Source of the DNA: Acuticoccus sediminis
GTDB lineage: Bacteria; Pseudomonadota; Alphaproteobacteria; Rhizobiales; Amorphaceae
Direction: 5' to 3'
Length of the DNA stretch: 64,000 nt
Assembly (NCBI RefSeq): GCF_003258595.1
Contig: NZ_QHHQ01000007.1
Coordinates: 310,001 to 374,000 of the forward strand
Positions 16,374 to 25,045 of this stretch are shown here, piece by piece (the stretch's first letter is position 1; each line of letters opens with the position of its first letter). Under the pieces are notes generated by a model. That model searched no databases. It had not been told where the DNA came from and saw only the letters and a program-made list of their open reading frames with translations. Made by a program: the position numbers and the translations under genes.

Positions 16374-17269
16374 CGGGCTCTCGCGATCCCGAGGCGGTCG
16401 AACGTCGCGCGCAGCCGGTCGACGTCGGCGCCGGTCGCCGCCATCACCGGGTCGCGCGGCAGTCCGGCCGGAAGGCCGATCAGGTTGAGCGCGGCCTTGA
16501 AGGAGGCCGGCCACGTCGCGATCCCCATGAGCGCCTCGTAGACGCCCGTCAGTTGCCGGTGCGTCCGGCGGTAGGTCTCGTTCGGGGACGCGGCGAGGGC
16601 GGCGTAGGTGCTCGGCGCCTCCGTGGTGAACTCTGGCCCCGTCGCGATGAAGCCGCGCGCGCCCAGCGGCACGCTCGGCAGGATGAAGTGGCACGGACCC
16701 GTCATCACCGAGATCCGGTCCGCGAGGCGGTCGAGGAGGTGGCTGTGGTGGAAGAAGTCGCGGTGCGATTCCTTGATGCCGATGACGTTGCAGCCCTCGC
16801 TCAGCCGCTCGATGACGTCGATGCTCATCGAGAAGCCGGCGCGGCGCGGCGAGTTGTAGAGGACGATCGGCAGGCCGCCCTCGGCGCCGATGGCCTCGAA
16901 TCGGCGCAGGATCTCCTCGTCCGTCGCCTTCAGGACGTAGGTCTGCGGCATCGACAGGAGCGCGTCCGCCCCGTTCTCGCGCGCCGCCCGCACGTAGTTC
17001 AGCGACGCATCGAGCGTCGGGGCCGAGACCCCGAGGATGATCTTCGCGCGTCCGGCCGCGCGGTCGGCGGCGATGCGCACCAGGCGGCCGCGCTCGGCGG
17101 CGGACAGGCTCCAGCTTTCACCGTTGTCGCCGGCAATGCACACAGCGCTCGCGCCGCGCGAGAGGAGATGCTCGAAGATCTCCAGGAAGGCGTCCTCCAT
17201 GATGTCGCCCGACGCGGTGAAGGGAGTGACGATCGCCGGGACGAAGCCGTGAAGGTCCGCGCAATTCAT
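16370..17269 (-). CDS. DapA-family aldolase/deaminase
   Basis: This 299-residue TIM-barrel protein belongs to the dihydrodipicolinate synthase/N-acetylneuraminate lyase superfamily. The Schiff-base lysine lies in VIGIKES and the conserved tyrosine in IVLYNSPRRAG. The usual GTTGE loop is GDNGES, a substrate-specific variant, so a lysine-biosynthesis role is unlikely. Directly upstream of a three-subunit amino-acid-type dehydrogenase, it resembles the arrangement of hydroxyproline catabolism, where a DapA homologue deaminates 1-pyrroline-4-hydroxy-2-carboxylate. However, no hydroxyproline epimerase or 2-oxoglutarate-semialdehyde dehydrogenase is present here, so the substrate stays open. Confidence 0.88.
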   Translation of the reverse strand: MNCADLHGFVPAIVTPFTASGDIMEDAFLEIFEHLLSRGASAVCIAGDNGESWSLSAAERGRLVRIAADRAAGRAKIILGVSAPTLDASLNYVRAARENGADALLSMPQTYVLKATDEEILRRFEAIGAEGGLPIVLYNSPRRAGFSMSIDVIERLSEGCNVIGIKESHRDFFHHSHLLDRLADRISVMTGPCHFILPSVPLGARGFIATGPEFTTEAPSTYAALAASPNETYRRTHRQLTGVYEALMGIATWPASFKAALNLIGLPAGLPRDPVMAATGADVDRLRATFDRLGIARAR

Positions 17270-17286
17270 GTCTTAGCTTTCATTCA

Positions 17287-18165
17287 TCAGAGGTCCGCCA
17301 CGAAGACCGCGCCGAACTCGGCGTCGACCACGTAGAGGCGCTTCGGGGCGGTGGGGTCGAAGGCGACGGAGGTCGTCCAGAGCCCCGAGGGGAGGCGGAC
17401 CTCGGCGACGGGATCGCCGAGGGCGTCGACGACGTAGGCGCGGCCGGCCTGGGCCTGCGCCACCGCGAGCCAGCCGAGCGCGTTGGTCGCGAGCCCGTCG
17501 GGCCCGAGGCCGCCGGAGAGGTGGAGGAACGTGCCGAGCATCGGAGCGTCCGACGCGGGGAGGGCGGCAGCGAACCGCAGGACCGCGTTTGAGCGCGTTG
17601 CCGCGACGTAGACGAAGCGGCCGTCCGGCGACACGGCGATCCCGTTCGGGTAGGCGATCCCGCCCAGCACCTGCCGCAGCGTCCCGTCCGCGGAACGCGC
17701 ATAGACGCGGCCGACCGGGTCGCTGAGGCTGCTGCGGCCGGAGTCGGTGAACCAGAGCGTCCCGTCGGGCCCGTACGTCATGTCCGAGAGGCCGAGGAAG
17801 GGTCCGTCCCCGGCCGTCGCGGCGAGGGGCACGGGGCCGTCCGGCCCCAGGGTGATGAGGCCGCGCCGGTAGTCGGCGATGACGGGCCGTCCATCCGGAG
17901 CGAAGCGCATGGAATGCGGCTCGCCGGCATACTGCTGGCCGAGGGTCCAGCCGCCACCGGGGCCGATCCGGAAGATCCGCCCGTAGGCGACGTCGCAGAG
18001 CCAGAGCGCGCCGTCACCGTCGAAGAAGGCTCCTTCGAGGAACGAGTGGATCGCCTGTCCCGGCCGCGTCATCCGCGCCCAGTCGGAGGGCGGGCCGCGG
18101 TGATGCAGGTCCTCCGGCATCCTCGTGAAGAGGCGCGCGGTGAGGAGCGGGGCGGAGCGCATCAT
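17287..18165 (-). CDS. SMP-30/gluconolactonase/LRE family protein
   Basis: This 292-residue six-bladed beta-propeller is recognised by repeated blade motifs: LEGAFFDGDGALWLCDV, LSDMTYGPDGTLWFTDSG, YPNGIAVSPDGRFVYVAAT and a final KRLYVVDAEFG. The acidic and Asn metal ligands expected in SMP-30 enzymes (E near 40, N in YPNGIA, D in SPDG) are present. It is likely a lactone or ester hydrolase with a bound divalent cation. It is the promoter-proximal gene of the minus-strand operon, 17 bp before the DapA-like gene. The start is MMRSAPL at 18165 (or 18162); no strong Shine-Dalgarno is seen, and the upstream extension is Arg-rich noise. Confidence 0.85.
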   Translation of the reverse strand: MMRSAPLLTARLFTRMPEDLHHRGPPSDWARMTRPGQAIHSFLEGAFFDGDGALWLCDVAYGRIFRIGPGGGWTLGQQYAGEPHSMRFAPDGRPVIADYRRGLITLGPDGPVPLAATAGDGPFLGLSDMTYGPDGTLWFTDSGRSSLSDPVGRVYARSADGTLRQVLGGIAYPNGIAVSPDGRFVYVAATRSNAVLRFAAALPASDAPMLGTFLHLSGGLGPDGLATNALGWLAVAQAQAGRAYVVDALGDPVAEVRLPSGLWTTSVAFDPTAPKRLYVVDAEFGAVFVADL

Positions 18166-18325
18166 GCCAGCGCATCCGCCGACGCGGGCGACCGCGCAGC
18201 CATCGGTGTCCCGCGGCCGGTCCCGGCCGGGGTCTCCATCTCGTGCGGCGCGTCGGTCACCACGAACAATCCCGTCTCCTCGTCGCCGGCTCGGTTGCCA
18301 AGCGCGGTCTGTTTGTCCAATATAC

Positions 18326-18338
18326 AAAACATCGTTTT
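18326..18338. promoter_or_regulatory. AAAAC-ATC-GTTTT dyad in the divergent promoter region
   Basis: AAAAC (18326-18330) and GTTTT (18334-18338) form a perfect inverted repeat with a 3-nt spacer. It lies about 30 bp before the aminotransferase start and about 160 bp from the divergent SMP-30 start. Related dyads lie in front of the IclR gene and of the TAXI gene, so this is a candidate operator of the IclR regulator encoded in the cluster. Confidence 0.5.
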
Positions 18339-18368
18339 CCCCACAAGACAAAAAGTCACGAAACTCCC

Positions 18369-19709
18369 ATGTCGGACATTCTCCATCGCGTGCTGTCGGG
18401 TGAGCGGTCGACGGCCGTCGCCGGTGACGGCAACATGCTCATCATGGCCGACGGCCGGCGGCTGCTCGACGCCTGCGGCGGCGCAGCGGTCTCCTGCCTT
18501 GGCCATTCCGCGGACGCGGTGCGGCAGGCGATCCGCGACCAGGTCGACCACCTCGCCTTCGCGCACACCGGCGCCTTCACGAGCGATCCGGCCGAGGCGC
18601 TCGCCACCCGGCTCGTCAGCCGCGCGCCGGAGGGCACCGGGGCCGGCAAGGCAATGTTCGTCGGCAGCGGGTCGGAGGCGATGGAGGCGGCGCTGAAGCT
18701 CGCGCGCCAGTACCACGTGGAGCGCGGCGAGCCGGACCGCGCCCGCTTCATCTCCCGCCGAGGCAGCTATCACGGCAACACGCTCGGCGCGCTCGCGGTG
18801 GGCGGGCACGCCGGCCGACGCGCGCCCTACGCGCCGATGCTGATGGACGTCGGGCAGATCGACCCCTGCTATGCCTACCGCTTGCGCGAGCCGGGGGAGA
18901 GCGAGGCGGAGTTCGCGCTGCGGATGGCCGACCAGCTCGACACGGCGATCGTCGCGATGGGGGCCGGCACGGTGGCCGCCTTCATCGCCGAGCCGGTGGT
19001 GGGCGCGACCCTCGGCACCGTCGCCGCCGCCGAGGGCTACTTCCGGCGTATCCGCGAGATCTGCGACCGCCACGGCGTGCTCTTCATCGCCGACGAGGTG
19101 ATGTGCGGGATGGGCCGCACCGGCACGCTCTTCGCGCTGGAGCAGGAGGGCGTCCACGCGGACATCGTCACGATCGCCAAGGGGCTCGGCGCCGGCTACA
19201 TGCCGATCGCCGGCGTGATCGCCTCGGAGGATGTCGTCGGCGCGATCGCGAAGGGCAGCGGGCGGTTGTGGAACGGCCACACCTACATGGGCCACGCGCT
19301 CGCGACCGCGGCGGCCCTCGCCGTCCTCGACACGATCGAGAAGGACGAGCTCCTTTCCAACGTCGGCCGGATGGGGGAGCGGCTGCGCACGCGCCTCGTC
19401 GAGCGGTTCGACAATCACCCCCACGTCGGCGACATCCGCGGGCGGGGGCTCTTCTGGTCCATCGAGCTCGTCGCGGACCGGGACGGCGCGGTGACGTTCG
19501 ACCCCGGCCTCGCGGTCGCCCCGCGGACTGCCGCCGAGGCGATGGCGCGCGGGGTGATGTTCTATCCGGGGCAAGGCTCCGCCGACGGCGTCAACGGGGA
19601 CCACGTCCTGATCGCGCCGAGTTATACGTCGACAGAAGAAGAGATCGACCGAATCGCCTTCACGCTGGGGGAGGCGGTGGACGTCGCAATTGGAGGAGCC
19701 CATGGCTGA
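18369..19709 (+). CDS. Class III pyridoxal-phosphate aminotransferase
   Basis: This is a 446-residue fold-type I aminotransferase. The PLP lysine is K271 in TIAKGLGAGY, the pyridine-nitrogen aspartate is D242 in FIADEVMCGMGRTG, and the phosphate-cup segment is SGSEAMEAALK at 100-110. Class III enzymes act on omega-, beta- or diamino acids, or amines. Its last 8 bp overlap the next gene, a beta-keto acid cleavage enzyme, so conversion of a beta-amino acid to a beta-keto acid followed by cleavage is a coherent inference. ATG 18369 gives MSDILHRV; longer in-frame codons upstream lie in the promoter and operator region. Confidence 0.9.
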   Translation: MSDILHRVLSGERSTAVAGDGNMLIMADGRRLLDACGGAAVSCLGHSADAVRQAIRDQVDHLAFAHTGAFTSDPAEALATRLVSRAPEGTGAGKAMFVGSGSEAMEAALKLARQYHVERGEPDRARFISRRGSYHGNTLGALAVGGHAGRRAPYAPMLMDVGQIDPCYAYRLREPGESEAEFALRMADQLDTAIVAMGAGTVAAFIAEPVVGATLGTVAAAEGYFRRIREICDRHGVLFIADEVMCGMGRTGTLFALEQEGVHADIVTIAKGLGAGYMPIAGVIASEDVVGAIAKGSGRLWNGHTYMGHALATAAALAVLDTIEKDELLSNVGRMGERLRTRLVERFDNHPHVGDIRGRGLFWSIELVADRDGAVTFDPGLAVAPRTAAEAMARGVMFYPGQGSADGVNGDHVLIAPSYTSTEEEIDRIAFTLGEAVDVAIGGAHG

Positions 19710-20592
19710 ACGCACCATCCTGACCGCCGCCGTCACCGGTAACCTGACGCGACCGGAACAGCATCCGCAGCTGCCGATCACCCCGGCAGAGATCGCGCAG
19801 GCGGCACTCGACGCGGCGGAGGCGGGCGCGGCGATCGTCCACCTCCACGTGCGCGACCCGGAGACCGCCAGGGGCTCGATGCGGCTGGACCTCTACCGCG
19901 AGCTCGTGGAGCGCATCCGCGAGAAGAACGAGCGGGTGATCCTCAACCTGACCACCGGGGAGGGCGGGCGGTTCGTTCCGTCCGACGACGACCCGCGCGT
20001 CGCCGCGGCGGGCTCGACCCTGTGCGCGCCCGAGCGTCGCGTCGCCCATGTGGAGGACCTGAGGCCGGAGATCTGCACGCTCGACTTCAACACGATGTGG
20101 TCGGGACAGGCGAGCGTCATCAACAGTCCGCGCAACCTCGGCATCATGGCCGAGCGGATCGCCGCCGCGGGCGTCCGCCCGGAGATCGAGATCTTCGATT
20201 CCGGCGACCTGCAGATGGCCAAGCACTTCCTCAAGGAGGGGCGGCTCACCGGGCCGCTGCTGGTGCAGCTCGTCCTCGGCGTCCGCTTCGGCGCGGTGGC
20301 GACGCCGGCGACCATGGCCTACCTCGTCGGCGAGTTGCCGCCGGGAACCGTCTGGGCGGCGTTCGGCATCGGGCGGATGGCCTTCCCGATGCTGGCGCAG
20401 GCCTTCCTCCTCGGCGGGCACGTGCGCATCGGCATGGAGGACACGGTGCGGACCGTCGACGGCGAGCTATGCCGCGGCAACGGACAGCTCGTGGAGAAGG
20501 CGGTCTCGATCGTGGAGAGCCTCGGCGGGACGATGGCGACCCCGGAGGAGGCCCGCGAGATGCTGGGCCTGGCGCCGGCGGTCAGGCGCTGA
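19702..20592 (+). CDS. Beta-keto acid cleavage enzyme (BKACE/Kce family)
   Basis: This 296-residue TIM-barrel protein matches the 3-keto-5-aminohexanoate cleavage enzyme (DUF849) family. The metal-binding HLHVRD motif is at residues 47-52 (H47, H49), LNLTTGEGG lies mid-barrel, and the late GGHVRIGMEDT segment supplies further ligands. Family members condense a beta-keto acid with acetyl-CoA to give acetoacetate and a new acyl-CoA. ATG 19702 is preceded by GGAGGAG and overlaps the aminotransferase stop, so the two are coupled. Its 3' end overlaps the convergent iclR gene by 11 bp. Confidence 0.9.
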   Translation: MAERTILTAAVTGNLTRPEQHPQLPITPAEIAQAALDAAEAGAAIVHLHVRDPETARGSMRLDLYRELVERIREKNERVILNLTTGEGGRFVPSDDDPRVAAAGSTLCAPERRVAHVEDLRPEICTLDFNTMWSGQASVINSPRNLGIMAERIAAAGVRPEIEIFDSGDLQMAKHFLKEGRLTGPLLVQLVLGVRFGAVATPATMAYLVGELPPGTVWAAFGIGRMAFPMLAQAFLLGGHVRIGMEDTVRTVDGELCRGNGQLVEKAVSIVESLGGTMATPEEAREMLGLAPAVRR

Positions 20593-21379
20593 AGCCCAGC
20601 TCCTCGGAGATCCGGAGCGCGGTGCGCTGCACCGCGGGCCGGTAGAAGCTGTCGACGCGGTCGAAGTCGAAGGCGCCGTCGGGGCCGGAGATGTTCACGC
20701 AGGCGACGATCCTGCCGAGGTTGTTGCGCACGGGCACCGCGAGGCTCGAGCCGCCCGTGCGCCCGAGGCCGTGCGAGAAGACATATCCGTCGGCCCGGGC
20801 CTGGCCGACGCGGGCGGCGAGCTCGGCGCAGTTGCGCGGGGTGTGCTCGGTCTCCGGCGTCCAGTCGACCCCCTTGCAGAAGGCCTCCATCTCCTCGGCT
20901 GACAGGTCGCCGAGGAGGACCCAGCCGATCGTCGAGGCATGCGCGCGCCGCCGCGTCCCCGTGGTGAGGTTGCTGACGTAGCCCGTGCGCGCCTGATGGC
21001 TGCTGAGATAGAGGACGTCGTGGCCTTCCAGCACGCTGAGGTGGGTGCTGATGCCGACCTCGTCGCGCAGGGCCGAGAGGTGCGGGCGCGCGATCGTCGT
21101 GATGCTCTGCTGGTTGAGGTAGGCGAAGCCGAGGTTCAGGACGCGTGCGCCGAGGGTGAACGTGTTCTTCTGCTCGCCGTCCTTGAGGCAGTTCATCTGC
21201 CGCAGCGTGTAGACGAGGCGGAACGCCGAGGAGCGGCTCACCTCGAGCTCGCGGGCGATCTCCGACAGCGTCATCGGCGCGCCGTTCTCCGCAAGAATTT
21301 CGAGCACCCGCAGCCCGCGCAGCAGGCCGGGCACGAGATAGGCCGAATGGTTGTCCGGCAGGGCGTCGTCGCTGTCCAT
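20582..21379 (-). CDS. IclR family transcriptional regulator
   Basis: This 265-residue protein has the IclR layout. An N-terminal winged helix (RGLRVLEILAENGAPMTLSEIARELEVSRSSAFRLVYTLRQM) covers about residues 19-60. A C-terminal effector-binding domain follows (YLSSHQARTGYVSNLTTGTRRRAHASTIGW, then VNISGPDGAFD). It lies between the BKACE gene and the TRAP genes, and so presumably senses the pathway substrate. A palindromic CGAAACGCGTTTTCG at 21396-21410, 17 bp before its start, suggests autoregulation. The orientation and gene order favour control of both the enzyme arm and the transporter arm. Confidence 0.92.
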   Translation of the reverse strand: MDSDDALPDNHSAYLVPGLLRGLRVLEILAENGAPMTLSEIARELEVSRSSAFRLVYTLRQMNCLKDGEQKNTFTLGARVLNLGFAYLNQQSITTIARPHLSALRDEVGISTHLSVLEGHDVLYLSSHQARTGYVSNLTTGTRRRAHASTIGWVLLGDLSAEEMEAFCKGVDWTPETEHTPRNCAELAARVGQARADGYVFSHGLGRTGGSSLAVPVRNNLGRIVACVNISGPDGAFDFDRVDSFYRPAVQRTALRISEELGFSA

Positions 21380-21395
21380 CCCGGCGTTTTACATA

Positions 21396-21410
21396 CGAAA
21401 CGCGTTTTCG
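21396..21410. promoter_or_regulatory. Candidate IclR autoregulatory operator
   Basis: CGAAACGCGTTTTCG is an inverted repeat with one offset base. Its reverse complement contains AAAACGCGTTT, which resembles the AAAACGATGTTTT reverse complement of the aminotransferase-promoter dyad. It lies 17-31 bp upstream of the regulator start codon. Confidence 0.5.
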
Positions 21411-21455
21411 ACAACCGCACACTTTCGAGGTGTCGATACCTATTGTTTTTTCTAT

Positions 21456-21468
21456 AAAACCGATGTTA
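21456..21468. promoter_or_regulatory. Third AAAAC..GATGTT site, upstream of the TAXI gene
   Basis: AAAACCGATGTTA-like sequence at about 21456-21468 matches the reverse-strand form of the site at 18326-18338 with one inserted C. It lies in an AT-rich stretch (GTTTTTTCTATAAAACC) about 75 bp before the TAXI start and about 80 bp before the divergent iclR start. The assignment rests on similarity among three sites only. Confidence 0.4.
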
Positions 21469-21540
21469 GCATATCAAACATGAGCCGGCGAACTGGTGGT
21501 CGCGTGCGCCGACGGTAACTCTGAACCCCGGAGCAACTTC

Positions 21541-22530
21541 ATGAGACTGTCGAAGATCCTTGGCACCGCGCTCGCTGCGGCCGCGTTCGCCGGGGCGTCA
21601 CCCGTCCTGGCGCAGGACAAGACGCACGACGTCGCGACGTTCGTGTCGGGCGGGCCGAGCGGCACCTGGTTTCCGACGGCGACGGCCATCTCCCAGCTCG
21701 TCAACGAAGCATACGAGGGGCAGCCGGTGAGCACGATCCCGGGCAAGGGCGCCATCGGCAACGCGCTCGCGGTCGGCTCCGGAAAGGCCGAGTTCGGCCT
21801 CTCCTACGGCCCGTTCCTCCTCGCGATCTACAAGGGCGGCAACGAGATCCTGGACAAGAAGGGCCTCGACAACCTCCGCGTGGTCGCCAACGTCGTGCCC
21901 AACACGGTGCAGATCACGATGGCCGGCGACGTGAGCGACGACATCTTCGCCGACGTGAAGGACGGCGCGAAGATGCGGATCGGCGTCGGCGCCAAGGGGT
22001 CCTCGAACATCTTCGGCATCGAGAAGCTGCTGATGGAGTACGGCTCGGACTTCGCGAAGGTCGAATCCAACGGCGGCTTCGTCATGGAGGGGCAGCAGGA
22101 GGGACTGCTGGACGCCTTCCTGAACCGGCAGATCGACGTCTACACCAACACCGTCGGCATCGGCGCGAGCGACTTCCAGCAGGCGCTGGCCGCGCGCGAC
22201 GCCCGCATGTTCGCCATTCCGGAGGACATCCGCGACCGGATGGTCGAGGACTGGGGCTACGTGAAGTTCGACATCCCGGCCGGTACCTACGAGGGCCAGA
22301 CCGAGGCGGTCCCCTCGCTCGACCTTTCGACGCTGATCATCACCAATGCGGACGTCGACGACGAGATCGTCTACGAGATGGTCAAGCGGATGGCCGAAAA
22401 CAAAAAGCGTCTGGTCTCCGCCTACAGCGGCTTCTCCGGCTGGCAGCCCGAGGATATGGCGAAGGGCAATCCGATTCCGCTCCACCCCGGCGCCTTGAAG
22501 TATTTTAAGGAGATGGGCTGGGTCGACTAG
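21541..22530 (+). CDS. TAXI-family TRAP transporter solute-binding protein
   Basis: This 329-residue periplasmic receptor has a Sec signal (MRLSKILGTALAAAAFAGAS, cleavage after VLAQ near residue 24). The mature protein opens with TFVSGGPSGTWFPTATAISQLVNE, the hallmark N-terminal motif of the TAXI (TRAP-associated extracytoplasmic immunogenic) family, followed by IPGKGAIGNALAVGSGKAEFGL. It is followed after 187 bp by a fused TRAP permease. The likely cargo is the amino-acid-like substrate degraded by the adjacent enzymes; TAXI systems are known for glutamate, 2-oxoglutarate and other carboxylates. The start is ATG 21541. Confidence 0.93.
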   Translation: MRLSKILGTALAAAAFAGASPVLAQDKTHDVATFVSGGPSGTWFPTATAISQLVNEAYEGQPVSTIPGKGAIGNALAVGSGKAEFGLSYGPFLLAIYKGGNEILDKKGLDNLRVVANVVPNTVQITMAGDVSDDIFADVKDGAKMRIGVGAKGSSNIFGIEKLLMEYGSDFAKVESNGGFVMEGQQEGLLDAFLNRQIDVYTNTVGIGASDFQQALAARDARMFAIPEDIRDRMVEDWGYVKFDIPAGTYEGQTEAVPSLDLSTLIITNADVDDEIVYEMVKRMAENKKRLVSAYSGFSGWQPEDMAKGNPIPLHPGALKYFKEMGWVD

Positions 22531-22717
22531 CATCACCCGCTCGGAGCGACCCATCCGAGCGGCGGACCCATTCCCCTGATTGCAGGGGCGAGCGCGACGT
22601 CCTCCGCCCGATCCGGTCCGGAACGGGCGGGCCGCGCTCCAGGGCGCACGCCGCCCCGCGTGCCGGCCGCCCGCCGGGTGGCCGCGCCATCTTGTCAAAG
22701 ATCTCCCAGGAGCGGAC

Positions 22718-24697
22718 ATGGCCGAGGCTCTAAGCGACCTCGCGGATCAGAAAGTCGACGTCGCGACGGTCCCGCAGGACGAGTTCGAGGCGCAACTCTT
22801 CCCGCCCGAACAGCGACGGTTCACCGGCCCGCTGAAGCATGCGGTGACCCTCGCCGCCGTGACGCTGACGCTGATCACGCTCTACTTCGCGTTCACCGCG
22901 ACGATCGGCGAAATCGCGACGCGCTCGCTCTACCTGGCGTTCGCCGTGCCGCTCAGCTTCGTCCTCTATCCCGCGTTGGCGCGCAGCCGCCGGGACAGGC
23001 CGAGCTGGCTCGACTGGGCGCTGGCGGCGGCCGCGGTGGTCGTCTTCGGCTGGGCGTTCCTGTCCCAGGGGCGCTGGCTCGACCGCTATGTCGGCTTCGA
23101 CGACATCCCGCCGTACGACATCGTCCTCGGCGTGATCGCGCTGGTCGTCACCTTCGAGGCGACGCGGCGCACCGTCGGCGGCATCATCGTCGGTCTCAAC
23201 CTCGTCTTCATCGTCTACGCGGTGACGGGGCCGTACTGGCCGGGCCTCTTCCAGCATCGCGGCGTGCCGCTCGATGAGCTGATCGAGGCGCTGTACATGG
23301 ACACGACCGGCCTCTTCAATTTCATCACCGGCATCATGGCGACGTTCCTGTTCGCCTTCCTGCTCTTCGGCGTGCTGCTGCGGGCGACGGGCGGGGACGT
23401 GATCTTCACCAACCTCGCGCTGTCGATCGCAGGGCACCGGCGCGGCGGGCCGGCGAAGGTGGCGGTGATCTCCTCGGCGCTGATGGGGATGCTGTCCGGC
23501 TCCTCGATCTCCAACGTGGCGACGACCGGGACGATGACGATCCCGCTGATGAAGCGGACCGGCTACAAGCCGACGGAGGCCGCGGCGATCGAGGTGGTGG
23601 CCTCGGTCGGCGGCGCGCTGACGCCGCCGCTGATGGGGGCCGGCGCCTTCATCATGTCGAACCTCACCGGACTGCCGCTGCTGACGATCCTCCTCTATTC
23701 GATCGGGCCGGCGCTGCTCTACTACCTCTCGGTATACGTCTACACAGACGCGACGGCGGCCAAGCGGAACCTCAAGGGCCTGCCGCGGGAGGAGCTGCCA
23801 CGGCTCGTCGACGTCGTCTTCGACGGGTGGCACATCCTCGCGTCGATCTCGATCCTCGTCGTCCTGATGCTGCTCGACTACACGCCGTTCTTCGCCGCCG
23901 GGGCGTGCGTGCTCGGCACCTTCGCGATGGCCATGGTGCGCCGCTCGACGCGCATCGGCCCGGCGAAGATCGTCGCGACGCTCGAAGCGGGCACGCGCGT
24001 GGCGCTCAGCATCTCGGCGCTGCTCGCGAGCGCGGCGATCATCTACGGCGTCGTGGTGCAGACGGGGCTGCTGACGAAGATCACCTCGATCCTGCTATCC
24101 TTCTCGGGCGGTTCGTCCTTCATCGCGATCGCCCTCATCGGCCTCATCAGCTACGTGGTCGGGATGGGGCTGCCGGTGACGGCCTCATACGTGATCATCG
24201 CCGCACTCGGCGCGCCGTTCCTGCAGGACCTCGGCGTGTCGCTCCTCGCCGCGCACCTCATCATCTTCTGGTTCGCGCAGGATTCGACGATGACGCCGCC
24301 GATCTGCATGACCGCGATGGTCGGCGCGCGGATCGCCGGCGCGGACCCGATGAAGACCGGGTGGCTGTGCGTGAAGGTGGCGAAGGCGCTCTACATCCTC
24401 CCGTTCGTCTTCGCCTACGGCAATCTCCTCGACCCTTCGCCGTACGTCGTCGTCTACGGCACGCTGGCGATGGCGCTGTCGATCGCGGCGCTGCAGCTCG
24501 CGCTGACCGGGTATTGGTGGCGCCCGCTCGGCGTCGCGGAGCGGGCGGGCCTCACGGCGGCGAGCGCCTGCGGGATCGGGGCGACGCTGGGAACGGTGGT
24601 GGAAGGCCTGCCGTGGCTTGCCGCCGCCGCCGTGCTGACCGCCATCGTCGCGGTCCGAGCGCGCGGCCGCGCGGTGCCGTCGGTCGCCGGCGCCTGA
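22718..24697 (+). CDS. TRAP transporter permease, fused 4TM/12TM type
   Basis: This 659-residue polytopic membrane protein is of the DctQM-fused type that accompanies TAXI receptors. About four N-terminal helices (from VTLAAVTLTLITLYFAFTA) come before the large domain with conserved segments such as FLFAFLLFGVLLRATGG, LMGMLSGSSISNVATTGTMTIP and GALTPPLMGAGAFIM. The C-terminal half repeats ISYVVGMGLPVTASYVI and HLIIFWFAQDSTMTPP. ATG 22718 is preceded by AGGAG, and a roughly 70-residue cytoplasmic N-terminus precedes the first helix. It works with the TAXI protein as a cation-driven importer. Confidence 0.93.
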   Translation: MAEALSDLADQKVDVATVPQDEFEAQLFPPEQRRFTGPLKHAVTLAAVTLTLITLYFAFTATIGEIATRSLYLAFAVPLSFVLYPALARSRRDRPSWLDWALAAAAVVVFGWAFLSQGRWLDRYVGFDDIPPYDIVLGVIALVVTFEATRRTVGGIIVGLNLVFIVYAVTGPYWPGLFQHRGVPLDELIEALYMDTTGLFNFITGIMATFLFAFLLFGVLLRATGGDVIFTNLALSIAGHRRGGPAKVAVISSALMGMLSGSSISNVATTGTMTIPLMKRTGYKPTEAAAIEVVASVGGALTPPLMGAGAFIMSNLTGLPLLTILLYSIGPALLYYLSVYVYTDATAAKRNLKGLPREELPRLVDVVFDGWHILASISILVVLMLLDYTPFFAAGACVLGTFAMAMVRRSTRIGPAKIVATLEAGTRVALSISALLASAAIIYGVVVQTGLLTKITSILLSFSGGSSFIAIALIGLISYVVGMGLPVTASYVIIAALGAPFLQDLGVSLLAAHLIIFWFAQDSTMTPPICMTAMVGARIAGADPMKTGWLCVKVAKALYILPFVFAYGNLLDPSPYVVVYGTLAMALSIAALQLALTGYWWRPLGVAERAGLTAASACGIGATLGTVVEGLPWLAAAAVLTAIVAVRARGRAVPSVAGA

Positions 24698-24727
24698 CCG
24701 GGGTCTCTCAGGGGGGAGTGCGGGTGG

Positions 24728-25045
24728 TTACTCGAGCCAGTTGCGGCGTTTGCAGCAGCCGATGTACTCGCCCCACACCCAGCCGTTCTTGCCGGCTGAG
24801 CGTCCTTCCAGGACGTGGATGTGGACCCAGCGGTGGCCGCGGTTCTCGAACGCGCTGTCGACGTCGTCCATCACGACGACCGCAGTGCCGCGGGGAAGCC
24901 CGGTGATCCGCTTGTGGGATGTGGAGGGTCCGGAGCGCAGCCAAGCGTCGGATGCAATCGCTGGTAGCTCGAGCTGATCAGCGACTGCAGTCCCAGCGGT
25001 CAGGAGCGCGACCGCAAGCAGGATTGTTCGCAGAACAATTTCCAT
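24728..25045 (-). CDS. Small exported SH3-domain protein
   Basis: This 105-residue protein has an N-terminal signal (LRTILLAVALLTAGTAVA, about residues 5-22). The mature part reads as a bacterial SH3 (SH3_3) domain: AWLRSGPSTSHKRITGLPRGTAVVVMDD, HRWVHIHVLEGRSAGKNGWVWGEYI. A CC pair follows near the end. Bacterial SH3 domains bind peptidoglycan or protein ligands in the periplasm. It is monocistronic, convergent with the TRAP permease gene. Base composition is somewhat lower in GC than its neighbours. Confidence 0.8.
   Translation of the reverse strand: MEIVLRTILLAVALLTAGTAVADQLELPAIASDAWLRSGPSTSHKRITGLPRGTAVVVMDDVDSAFENRGHRWVHIHVLEGRSAGKNGWVWGEYIGCCKRRNWLE

Noticed and set aside
16370-17269. 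Lysine-biosynthetic dapA
   Set aside because: The GTTGE loop is replaced by GDNGES and the gene lies in a catabolic operon.
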